From Micromonospora sp. C95 (GTDB lineage Bacteria; Actinomycetota; Actinomycetes; Mycobacteriales; Micromonosporaceae), in the NCBI RefSeq assembly GCF_018070465.1, contig NZ_JAGPXT010000005.1, positions 1 to 64,000 of the forward strand: a stretch of 64,000 nucleotides of DNA. Direction: 5' to 3'. The notes under the pieces are model-generated. The model was not told the DNA's origin. It searched no databases and saw only the letters and a list, made by a program, of their open reading frames with translations. Position numbers and translations under genes: made by a program. Each line of letters begins with the position of its first letter. The first letter of the stretch is position 1. Below are positions 1-6,148 of this stretch, one piece after another.

Positions 1-23
1 GGGGTGGGGTGGGGTGGGGTGGG
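1..23. repeat. GGGGT tandem repeat at window edge
   Basis: Four uninterrupted GGGGT units plus GGG lie directly beyond the stop codon of the asparaginase gene. The true left boundary is outside the window, so copy number is unknown. On the + strand the run has enough G-tracts to form a G-quadruplex; whether it does is inference. Confidence 0.7.
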
Positions 24-983
24 TTACCAGAGGGGGCGGGTGGCGCCTACGGGGAGGGTGGCGCCGAAGATCGGGAGCTCGGCGTACTCGGTCAGCACCG
101 GCGCGTCGACGGCGAGTCGGCGCAGGGCCGAGACCAGGACCGGCATCCGGGCCCGGCCGGCGCCGTCGTCGATCTTCAGCGCCACGGCGCCGACGCCGGG
201 CAGCGCCGTGGCGATGACACCCTCCGCGCCGATCTTCGCCAGCAGCCCGGGTACGCCGCGCATCAGTCGGGTGTCGTCCGCCTGGGTACCGCCCACCACC
301 TCGGGGTGGGCCCGCATCGCGCCGGCCACCTGCCCCGCTCCGCTGTCGCCGTCGGCGGCGACCATCCGCAGGTACGCCGTGGCCAGTCCGGTCAGCGACG
401 CGGACAGCACCGGGGCACCGCAGCCGTCCACCCCGACGGCCACCGCCTCCTCGCCGGTGAACTCCTCCACCGTGTCGCGCAGCGACCGCTGGAGCGGGTG
501 CTCGGGACGCCAGTAGCCCTCCATCGGCCACCCGGCGGCCCGGCAGGTCAACAGCATCCCGGCGTGCTTGCCGGAGCAGTTCATCTGGAGCCGGGTCGGA
601 CCGCCGCCGGCCCGCAGCACGGTCGTTCGCGCGAGATCACCCACCGGCAACTCCGGCGGGCAGTGCAGGGCTTCCTCGTCGAGCCGGGCACCGGCGAGCA
701 GCCCGGCGACCCGGGCCAGGTGGAACTCCTCCCCCGCGTGGCTGGCCGCGACGATGGCCAGGTCGGCCGGTTCGGCAAGCGACAGCCCGGCGCGGAGCAT
801 CCCGACCGCCTGCATCGGCTTGTTCGACGAGCGCGGAAAGATCGGCGAGGTGACGTCACCCGCGGCGGCCAGCGGCGCGCCGGTGCTGTCGAGCACCACC
901 ACCGAGCCACGGTGCACGCCCTCCACGAAACCGGACCGGACCACCTCGGCGAGCGGCACACCGCCCTCGTACGTCTTTCCCAC
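24..983 (-). CDS. Asparaginase (L-asparaginase II family)
   Basis: A 319-residue protein of the small asparaginase family common in actinomycetes, expected to hydrolyse L-asparagine to aspartate and ammonia in the cytoplasm. The N-terminal GKTYEGGVPLAEVVRSG stretch and the internal SNKPMQAVG and NCSGKHAGML motifs are typical. The frame is open to an upstream ATG at 1019, but I chose GTG at 983. A TACCGT -10 box (991-996) lies 7 nt before it, which gives a leaderless start, and the family normally begins near this point. The gene lies downstream of the BKACE-type gene on the same strand, so both may serve amino-acid or amide catabolism. Substrate is inferred from the family only. Confidence 0.85.
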   Translation of the reverse strand: MGKTYEGGVPLAEVVRSGFVEGVHRGSVVVLDSTGAPLAAAGDVTSPIFPRSSNKPMQAVGMLRAGLSLAEPADLAIVAASHAGEEFHLARVAGLLAGARLDEEALHCPPELPVGDLARTTVLRAGGGPTRLQMNCSGKHAGMLLTCRAAGWPMEGYWRPEHPLQRSLRDTVEEFTGEEAVAVGVDGCGAPVLSASLTGLATAYLRMVAADGDSGAGQVAGAMRAHPEVVGGTQADDTRLMRGVPGLLAKIGAEGVIATALPGVGAVALKIDDGAGRARMPVLVSALRRLAVDAPVLTEYAELPIFGATLPVGATRPLW

Positions 984-1076
984 GACGTGGACGGTACCGA
1001 GGTGTCCGGCCGCGTTCACCCCGGGGTGAGCTGGTACTCCACCTCCGGGGGTAAAGAACGCCGGGCGACCCGTGCC

Positions 1077-1904
1077 TTACAAACCGAGCAGCTCCCGAGC
1101 CTCGGCGGTGTTCAGCGGTGGGCGCTGCGCGAGCTGGGCGAAGCCGACCGCCCGCGCGACCAGCTGCATGTTCGACTCCACCGGACGGCCCTTCGCGTAC
1201 GTGACCGTGTCCTCCATCCCGACCCGTAGGTGACCACCGGTCGAGAGCGCAGCGAGCAACACCGGAAGGCTGGTCCGGCCGATGCCGGTCGCCGAGAAGG
1301 TGGTGCCCTCCGGCAGGTCCCGGAGCATCTGCTGAGCCGCGACGAGCGTCGCGGTGGTGCCCGGCATGCCGCCCGGCACTCCCATCACGAAGTCGACGTG
1401 GACGTGACCGCCATGCGGCAGGCCGTACTTGCCCAACAGGCGTTGCAGGGCGCTGAGGTGACCGAGATCGAAGATCTCGTACTCCGGCACGATGCCCCGC
1501 TCCTGCATCCGGGTGTGCAGCTCGACGACGAACTCCCACCGGTTGAGGAAGACGTCGTCGCCGAAGTTGACCGTACCCATGGTGCAGGAGGCCATGTCCG
1601 GTGCGGCGTCCAACACCGCGAGCCGGTCGGCCTCGGGGTCGGTGACCGCGCCTCCGGTGGACAGCTGCACGATGAGATCCGTGCTCTCCCGCAGCGCCGC
1701 CACGGTCGCGCGGAGCCGGCCCGCATCCAGGGTCGGTCGTGCCTCGTCGTCGCGGATGTGCACGTGGATCACGGAGGCACCGAGCGCCGCACACTCCTTG
1801 GCGGTGAGCAGCAGCTCGTCGAGGGTCACCGGCAGCGCCGGCACCTCGGTCTTCGCCGACTCCGCGCCGGTGGGGGCAACCGTGATCAACGTCCCTGTCG
1901 TCAT
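1077..1904 (-). CDS. BKACE family beta-keto acid cleavage enzyme (DUF849)
   Basis: A 275-residue TIM-barrel protein of the DUF849/BKACE family. These zinc enzymes condense a beta-keto acid with acetyl-CoA and cleave it to a CoA thioester plus acetoacetate. The HVHIRDDEARPTLD segment near residue 45 carries the metal-binding histidines, and GGHVHVDF further on is the second metal motif. Start ATG 1904 sits 7 nt behind a TAGGAT -10 box (1912-1917), so the message is probably leaderless. The in-frame upstream extension has no family similarity. The true substrate (3-keto-5-aminohexanoate or another keto acid) cannot be read from the sequence. Confidence 0.85.
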   Translation of the reverse strand: MTTGTLITVAPTGAESAKTEVPALPVTLDELLLTAKECAALGASVIHVHIRDDEARPTLDAGRLRATVAALRESTDLIVQLSTGGAVTDPEADRLAVLDAAPDMASCTMGTVNFGDDVFLNRWEFVVELHTRMQERGIVPEYEIFDLGHLSALQRLLGKYGLPHGGHVHVDFVMGVPGGMPGTTATLVAAQQMLRDLPEGTTFSATGIGRTSLPVLLAALSTGGHLRVGMEDTVTYAKGRPVESNMQLVARAVGFAQLAQRPPLNTAEARELLGL

Positions 1905-1948
1905 GCCGGCGATCCTAGAGCGCCCCCGACCACCAGTGGCGTCGGCGT

Positions 1949-3061
1949 CTACGAGGCGTCGATGGCGGCGGCGCTGTCGCCGACCCGGAGCGCGGCGTCG
2001 TCGGGCACCGAGCGTTTGACCACCGCGAGCGCCACCTGGCCCAGCTCGTGATGAAGCACCGCGGTGCCGACGAAGCCGACCGTACGGCCGTCCATGGTCA
2101 CCGGGCTGCCGGCGACCGGCAGCTGGTCGGAGGCCACCCCGTCGAGGTGCAGCAGCACCAGTCGGCGCGGCGGTCGGCCCATGTTGTGCACCCGGGCGAC
2201 CGTCTCCTGTCCCCGGTAGCAGCCCTTGTCCAGGTGCACGGCCGGGGCGATCAGGTTCACCTCGGCGGGGATCGTCCGGTGGTCGGTGTCGACGCCGACC
2301 CGGGCCCGCCGGGCAGCCACCCGCACCGCCTCGTACGCCCACAGCCCGGCCGGGGGCACCCCATTGTCCCGCAGCCGCTCGACCACCAGGTCCATCGCGG
2401 GCCGGGGCACCAGCAGGTCCACGCCGAGCGGACCGCGCCGGGCCCAGCCGCCCTGCGGCAGCGGCTGCACGTGGTAGCGGGCGGTCGGGCGGAGCGGCAG
2501 CTCACCCGACCGGAACTTCGGGCCGGGCAGCCCGACCACGTCCGGCTCGGCGAGCGGCGGCACGTCGAGCAGGGCCACCGCCTCGGCGGCCTTCGGCCCG
2601 ACCAGCGACAGCAGTGCGTGCTCGGGAGTGCTGTCCCGGGGATCGACCTGGCTGAAGAACCGCATCTTCTCCAGGTACGTCAGCAGCCCCGTGGTCGCCC
2701 CCGGCTCGGTGTCGAGCCAGGTGGTGTCGCCGTCCTCGGCCACCATGGCGTGCTGCTCGACATGGCCGTGCGGCGAGAGTACGAGAAGTTCGGTGCCCTG
2801 CCCCGGGCCCAACTCGGCGAGGTGCTGGGTGGTGAGGGTGTGCAGCCAGGAGATGCGCTCCGCGCCCGGCACCGCGACGACTCCCCGGTGCGATCGGTCC
2901 ACCAGACCGACCTCGGTGTCCAGTTGGCGCTGCTCGCGCATCGGGTCGCCGTAGTGCGCCGCCACGCCCCGCACCCCGGCGGCGGCGTGCGCCGGCTCCG
3001 GCTGGTCGCGGCTGGCCTCGTCGATGCTCTCCACCGCCACCGCGCCCGCGATGTCGATCAT
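1949..3061 (-). CDS. ygfZ: YgfZ/GcvT-like folate-binding protein
   Basis: A 370-residue cytoplasmic protein of the YgfZ family, related to the aminomethyltransferase GcvT. It binds tetrahydrofolate and supports assembly or repair of Fe-S enzymes. The family signature DKGCYRGQETVAR, with its essential cysteine, lies near residue 275. Start ATG 3061 overlaps the TGA of the upstream fur gene by four bases (ATGA), indicating translational coupling to that regulator. The longer upstream reading frame is only an out-of-frame view of fur. The position next to pabC and nitrobindin matches the mycobacterial Rv0811c neighbourhood. Confidence 0.9.
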   Translation of the reverse strand: MIDIAGAVAVESIDEASRDQPEPAHAAAGVRGVAAHYGDPMREQRQLDTEVGLVDRSHRGVVAVPGAERISWLHTLTTQHLAELGPGQGTELLVLSPHGHVEQHAMVAEDGDTTWLDTEPGATTGLLTYLEKMRFFSQVDPRDSTPEHALLSLVGPKAAEAVALLDVPPLAEPDVVGLPGPKFRSGELPLRPTARYHVQPLPQGGWARRGPLGVDLLVPRPAMDLVVERLRDNGVPPAGLWAYEAVRVAARRARVGVDTDHRTIPAEVNLIAPAVHLDKGCYRGQETVARVHNMGRPPRRLVLLHLDGVASDQLPVAGSPVTMDGRTVGFVGTAVLHHELGQVALAVVKRSVPDDAALRVGDSAAAIDAS

Positions 3062-3486
3062 GTCTGCTCCCCGTTTCCGCACCGCGCGCAGAGGCCGAAG
3101 AAGGAGACGTGCCCGATGTCCACCCGGAAACCCCGCTCCCCGGCCAGTTGGTCGGAGAGCGGGCGCATCAGTTCCGGATCCATCTCGTCGATCGCGCCGC
3201 ACTCGCGGCAGACCAGGTGCACGTGCTGGTCCTCACCGGCGGCGTGGTAGGTCGGCGAACCGTGCGAGAGGTGGGTGTGGGTGACCAGGCCGAGCCGCTC
3301 CAGCAGCTCCAGCGTGCGGTAGATAGTGGTGATGTTGACCCCGGCGGCGACCTCGCGTACGGCGGTGTGCACCTGCTCGGGGGTGGCGTGCCCCAGGTCC
3401 AGCACCGCCTGGAGGATCAGCTGTCGCTGCGCCGTCAGCCGCAGCCCACGGGCGCGGAGCAGTTCCGCGAGGGAGGATTCGGACAC
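3058..3486 (-). CDS. Fur-family metal-responsive transcriptional regulator
   Basis: A 142-residue repressor of the Fur/Zur/PerR superfamily. An N-terminal winged helix (about residues 10-80, including LRLTAQRQLILQAV and ITTIYRTLELL) is followed by a metal-binding dimerisation domain. The metal ligands are a histidine cluster (HAAGEDQHVHLVC) and two CxxC pairs (CREC near residue 95, CARC near the C terminus) that form the structural zinc site. Which metal or oxidant it senses is not determined. GTG 3486 is preceded by TATGAT (3493-3498) with a 6-nt spacer, an apparently leaderless start. It is the first gene of a two-gene operon with ygfZ and is divergent from pabC. Confidence 0.88.
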   Translation of the reverse strand: MSESSLAELLRARGLRLTAQRQLILQAVLDLGHATPEQVHTAVREVAAGVNITTIYRTLELLERLGLVTHTHLSHGSPTYHAAGEDQHVHLVCRECGAIDEMDPELMRPLSDQLAGERGFRVDIGHVSFFGLCARCGNGEQT

Positions 3487-3554
3487 CCCCCGATCATAGT
3501 TCGGGCCGGCGCGTACCTCCCGGCGCGATCGGCACCGCATTATGCTCGGCCTCC
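3487..3554. promoter_or_regulatory. Divergent leaderless promoters of fur and pabC
   Basis: This 68-bp spacer carries two -10 boxes. TATGAT on the minus strand (3493-3498) stands 6 nt before GTG 3486. TATGCT on the plus strand (3541-3546) stands 8 nt before GTG 3555. No Shine-Dalgarno sequence precedes either start. Confidence 0.6.
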
Positions 3555-4403
3555 GTGGTGACCTCGCGGATCGGCGTGCTGGGTCGCGGGCGGCTGCCGA
3601 CAGGTGAGCCGGTGCTGCGCGGCGACGATCTCGGCGTGCTGCGCGGCGACGGACTCTTCGAGACCATGCACCTACGCGACGGGCGGCCCTGGCTGCGCCA
3701 GGAGCACCTGACCCGGCTGCGGGCCGGCGCGGCGGCCGTGGAGCTGACCCTGCCGGCGGATGACGCCCTGGTCGAGCTGCTGGACGAGGTGGCCGCCGGT
3801 TGGCCCGCAGAGGTGGAGGGCGCGCTGCGGCTGATCTGCACCCGGGGGCCGGAGAGCGGCGGCCCACCCACCGTGTACGCCACCCTCTCGGAGGTGCCCG
3901 CCACGGCCCGGCAGGCCCGGCGCGACGGCGTGCGGGTGGCCACCCTTTCCCTGGGGGTGCCCGCCGAGGCCCGTCCGGACCTGGACTGGCTGCCGGCGGG
4001 CATCAAGTCCACGTCGTACGGGGCGAGCAGCGCCGCCCGGCGCTGGGCCGCCCGGGCCGGCGTGGACGACGTGCTCTGGATCTCCTCCGACGGGTACGCC
4101 CTGGAAGGCCCGACCGCCAACCTCGTCTGGCTGGCCGGGGAGACGCTGTGCACGGTCCCCGCCCGACGCACCGGCATCCTGCCCGGCACCACCGTCGCCT
4201 GGCTGCTCGCCCACAGCGCCGACGTCGGCTGCGGGGCCGCCGAACGCATGGTCACCCCCACCGACCTCCGCGAGGCCGACGGGGTCTGGCTCACCTCGTC
4301 GGTACGCGGTCTGGTCGCGGTGCACACCCTCGACGCCGAGCCGCTGCCGCCCAGCCCGCTGACCCGCCCGTTGCAGGAACTGCTCGGCTTTCCGCTGCCC
4401 TGA
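3555..4403 (+). CDS. pabC: Aminodeoxychorismate lyase (class IV PLP aminotransferase fold)
   Basis: A 282-residue fold-type IV PLP enzyme, most likely 4-amino-4-deoxychorismate lyase, which releases pyruvate and p-aminobenzoate for folate synthesis. The early RGDGLFETMHLRDG segment, the PLP lysine in GIKSTSYG near residue 150 and the EGPTANLVW phosphate-binding region are diagnostic of the fold. A branched-chain or D-amino-acid aminotransferase role cannot be excluded from sequence. GTG 3555 is immediately followed by a second in-frame GTG (3558); the TATGCT -10 box supports the first. Its neighbour YgfZ also binds folate. The position matches mycobacterial Rv0812. Confidence 0.85.
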   Translation: MVTSRIGVLGRGRLPTGEPVLRGDDLGVLRGDGLFETMHLRDGRPWLRQEHLTRLRAGAAAVELTLPADDALVELLDEVAAGWPAEVEGALRLICTRGPESGGPPTVYATLSEVPATARQARRDGVRVATLSLGVPAEARPDLDWLPAGIKSTSYGASSAARRWAARAGVDDVLWISSDGYALEGPTANLVWLAGETLCTVPARRTGILPGTTVAWLLAHSADVGCGAAERMVTPTDLREADGVWLTSSVRGLVAVHTLDAEPLPPSPLTRPLQELLGFPLP

Positions 4404-4465
4404 GGCCGCGTTCTCGCCGCGCGCCCGAGCCGAGGCCCCGGCAGACCCGTTTCGGAGCGGGCGGC

Positions 4466-5059
4466 TCAGCCGGCGACCCGGACGAGGCGGGCGGACAGAT
4501 GCGGGGACAGCGGGTGGCCGACGGCGGCCATGTCCTGCGCGTAGAGCAGGGCACCCTCGACAATGCCGAAGAGACGGTGCCCGGCGGTGACCTCCTTGGC
4601 CGTGGAGGTACGCACCACCGCGTCGGTGACGAACTCCACCTGGGTGCCCTTGCGCCGGCCGACGTGCAGTTCCATCACGCCGGTCGGGGTGGTCAACAGG
4701 GCCTCCAACTCGTCGGTCGCCCGGTCACCGTCCAGCACCGGACGCCACCAGCCGACCTCCCGGCCGGCCGGCCGCACCGGCCGGCTCTGCTCGTCGAGGA
4801 TCCACGCCCGAGACTCGTAGTGCAGGAACGGCCGCCCGTCGTGGCTGATCCGGATCTCCTGGGCGAAGTCGAAGTCCTCGATGGTGGGGAAGCCGCCCCG
4901 TCCCCGGCCCCGCCACACCCCGACGTACGGCAGCAGGCCGTCGAGCGTGGGGTGCAGTTTCGGGCCGACCCGCAGGTCGTGACTCTCCTCGAACGGGTAC
5001 GCCTCCACCGGCGGTGCGTTCAGCCAGGGCGGCGGCGCCAACGGATTGTCGTCACTCAC
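4466..5059 (-). CDS. Nitrobindin-family heme-binding beta-barrel protein
   Basis: A 197-residue protein of the nitrobindin (DUF1794/THAP4-like) family, a ten-stranded FABP-like barrel that binds ferric heme and can isomerise peroxynitrite. The signature GVWRGRGRGGFPTI lies near residue 48, and a C-terminal HPLSPHLSARL region holds candidate proximal histidines. The proline-rich N terminus is normal for actinobacterial members. The GTG start (5057-5059) lies inside the first copy of a 59-bp tandem repeat and overlaps the TGA of a 20-codon mini-ORF, so translation may be coupled to it. The position and strand match Rv0813c. Confidence 0.88.
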   Translation of the reverse strand: MSDDNPLAPPPWLNAPPVEAYPFEESHDLRVGPKLHPTLDGLLPYVGVWRGRGRGGFPTIEDFDFAQEIRISHDGRPFLHYESRAWILDEQSRPVRPAGREVGWWRPVLDGDRATDELEALLTTPTGVMELHVGRRKGTQVEFVTDAVVRTSTAKEVTAGHRLFGIVEGALLYAQDMAAVGHPLSPHLSARLVRVAG

Positions 5060-5180
5060 CGGACCACCTTCGTTCGCGACTGCGGGGCTCGCAAAACCGG
5101 CTCACTCCTCGCACTCACCGGACCACCTTCGTTCGCGACTGCGGGGCTCGCAAAACCGGCTCACTCCTCGCACTCACCGG
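5053..5180 (-). repeat. 59-bp tandem repeat forming overlapping mini-ORFs
   Basis: Two perfect 59-bp copies (5053-5111 and 5112-5170) are followed by a partial third (5171-5180). Read on the minus strand, each unit is a 20-codon ORF starting GTG AGT and ending TGA, and each TGA overlaps the GTG of the next unit by four bases. The mini-ORFs are 5115-5177 and 5056-5118; the last overlaps the nitrobindin GTG. The encoded peptide begins VSARSEPVLRAPQSRTK. Because 59 is not a multiple of 3, the frame shifts at every copy. Confidence 0.85.
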
Positions 5181-5181
5181 A

Positions 5182-5286
5182 TCACCACTTGCCTCTCGAT
5201 ATCCGTACCGCCAGGTAGACCAGGCCACCGGCGAGCGCGCCCAGGCCGGCGACCAGCAGGCTGACGAACCCGATCTCGGTGACCAT
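5182..5286 (-). CDS. Small single-span membrane protein (34 aa)
   Basis: A 34-residue ORF with one hydrophobic helix (about residues 5-27, including VSLLVAGLGALAGGLVYLAV), ending in a basic RISRGKW tail; topology is probably N-out/C-in. ATG 5286 is preceded by TAGGAT (5294-5299) with a 7-nt spacer, suggesting a leaderless message. The same AGGAT could also serve as a Shine-Dalgarno. Its TGA lies 4 nt before the first GTG of the mini-ORF repeat and so upstream of nitrobindin, implying one operon. No function can be assigned. Confidence 0.6.
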   Translation of the reverse strand: MVTEIGFVSLLVAGLGALAGGLVYLAVRISRGKW

Positions 5287-5310
5287 CCGGGTCATCCTAT
5301 GCTGGCGGGC
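5287..5310. promoter_or_regulatory. Very compact divergent promoter
   Basis: Only 24 bp separate two divergent start codons. The minus-strand -10 box TAGGAT (5294-5299) and plus-strand -10 box TATGCT (5298-5303) overlap by two bases, and each lies 7 nt from its start codon. Both transcripts would therefore be leaderless and could not initiate simultaneously. Confidence 0.55.
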
Positions 5311-5673
5311 ATGGCCCGCACTCTCGTCGTCAAGGCCACCGCCGGTGCCGACGCACCGGAACGGTGCGCCCAGGCGTTCACCGTGGCGGCCACCGCGGCT
5401 GCCGCCGGGGTGCCCGTCTCACTCTGGTTGACCGGGGAGTCGACCTGGTTCGCGCTGCCCGGCCGGGCGCAGAACTTCGAACTACCGCACTCGGCTCCGC
5501 TGGCCGAACTGCTGCACGTGATCCTCGCCACCGGCACGGTGACGGCCTGTACCCAGTGCGCCGCTCGCCGGGACATCGACTCCGGCGACGTCATCCCCGG
5601 CGTACGGATCGCCGGGGCGGCGGTCTTCGTCGAGGAGACGATGGCCGAGGGCGCGCAGGCGCTCGTTTACTGA
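5311..5673 (+). CDS. DsrE-family protein
   Basis: A 120-residue cytoplasmic protein of the DsrE/YchN fold, a family of sulfur-relay or peroxiredoxin-like proteins. The MARTLVVKATAGADAPERC start, a long alpha/beta core and a TACTQCAARRDI segment with two cysteines (candidate sulfur-carrying residues) support this. ATG 5311 is chosen over ATG 5299 because TATGCT (5298-5303) stands 7 nt before it and overlaps the earlier ATG. It is divergent from the small membrane protein/nitrobindin operon. The exact substrate is unknown. Confidence 0.78.
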   Translation: MARTLVVKATAGADAPERCAQAFTVAATAAAAGVPVSLWLTGESTWFALPGRAQNFELPHSAPLAELLHVILATGTVTACTQCAARRDIDSGDVIPGVRIAGAAVFVEETMAEGAQALVY

Positions 5674-5755
5674 CTCGCCGAACAGTGTCGGGGAGGGCCC
5701 CCCGCGTCCTGGCTGGGAAGGCGTCGGAACCCGCCCGACAAGTCGGGTGAATGCC

Positions 5756-5767
5756 TACGATTCGGGT
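5756..5767 (+). promoter_or_regulatory. Leaderless -10 promoter element
   Basis: TACGAT (5756-5761) is followed by 6 nt and then GTG 5768, placing +1 on the start codon. This decides the start of the SCP-2 gene against the in-frame GTG at 5747. Confidence 0.55.
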
Positions 5768-6148
5768 GTGACCGAGGCGACCCAGCAGTTCTTCGCGACC
5801 CTGCCGGCCCGTGCCCCGGAAGTCCTCCGCGCTCCGGTCGCGGGCACCCTGCGGATCGACCTGTCCGAGGGGCACCGCACCGAGCACTGGCTGGTCCGGA
5901 TGCGGCCGGGTGCCGCCGAGGTCGATCAGGGCGCGGACCCGGGCGACGCGACCTGGTACTGCGGCGTGGGTCTGTTCGACCAGCTGGTCACCGGCCGTGC
6001 ACAGGCCATCTCCGCGGTGTTCCGCAACGAGAGCACCTTCCGCGGCGACGTGGTGCTTTTCCTCGCCTTCCGCCTGTTCTTCCCGTCCCCGCCCGGCACC
6101 CGGGATCCGCGCGAGGTCGCCCGCGAGCACGCCAGGTGGACTCGGTGA
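5768..6148 (+). CDS. SCP-2 sterol-transfer-fold protein
   Basis: A 126-residue single-domain protein resembling the SCP-2/sterol carrier fold, with a hydrophobic ligand tunnel. The DATWYCGVGLFDQLVTGRAQAI segment and the FRGDVVLFLAF segment correspond to the usual alpha/beta lipid-binding core. GTG 5768 is selected from the leaderless promoter in front of it. Its 3' end overlaps the debranching-enzyme start (GTGA at 6145-6148), so the two are co-translated. Ligand and role in glycogen metabolism are unknown; the coupling itself is visible in the sequence. Confidence 0.75.
   Translation: MTEATQQFFATLPARAPEVLRAPVAGTLRIDLSEGHRTEHWLVRMRPGAAEVDQGADPGDATWYCGVGLFDQLVTGRAQAISAVFRNESTFRGDVVLFLAFRLFFPSPPGTRDPREVAREHARWTR

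Noticed and set aside
9..1229. Long plus-strand reading frame opposite asparaginase and the BKACE enzyme
   Set aside because: High-GC mirror frame; the protein is Arg/Gly/His-rich with no family pattern, while both opposite genes are well recognised.
5053..5180. Possible CRISPR array
   Set aside because: The units are directly contiguous with no spacers and only two full copies.
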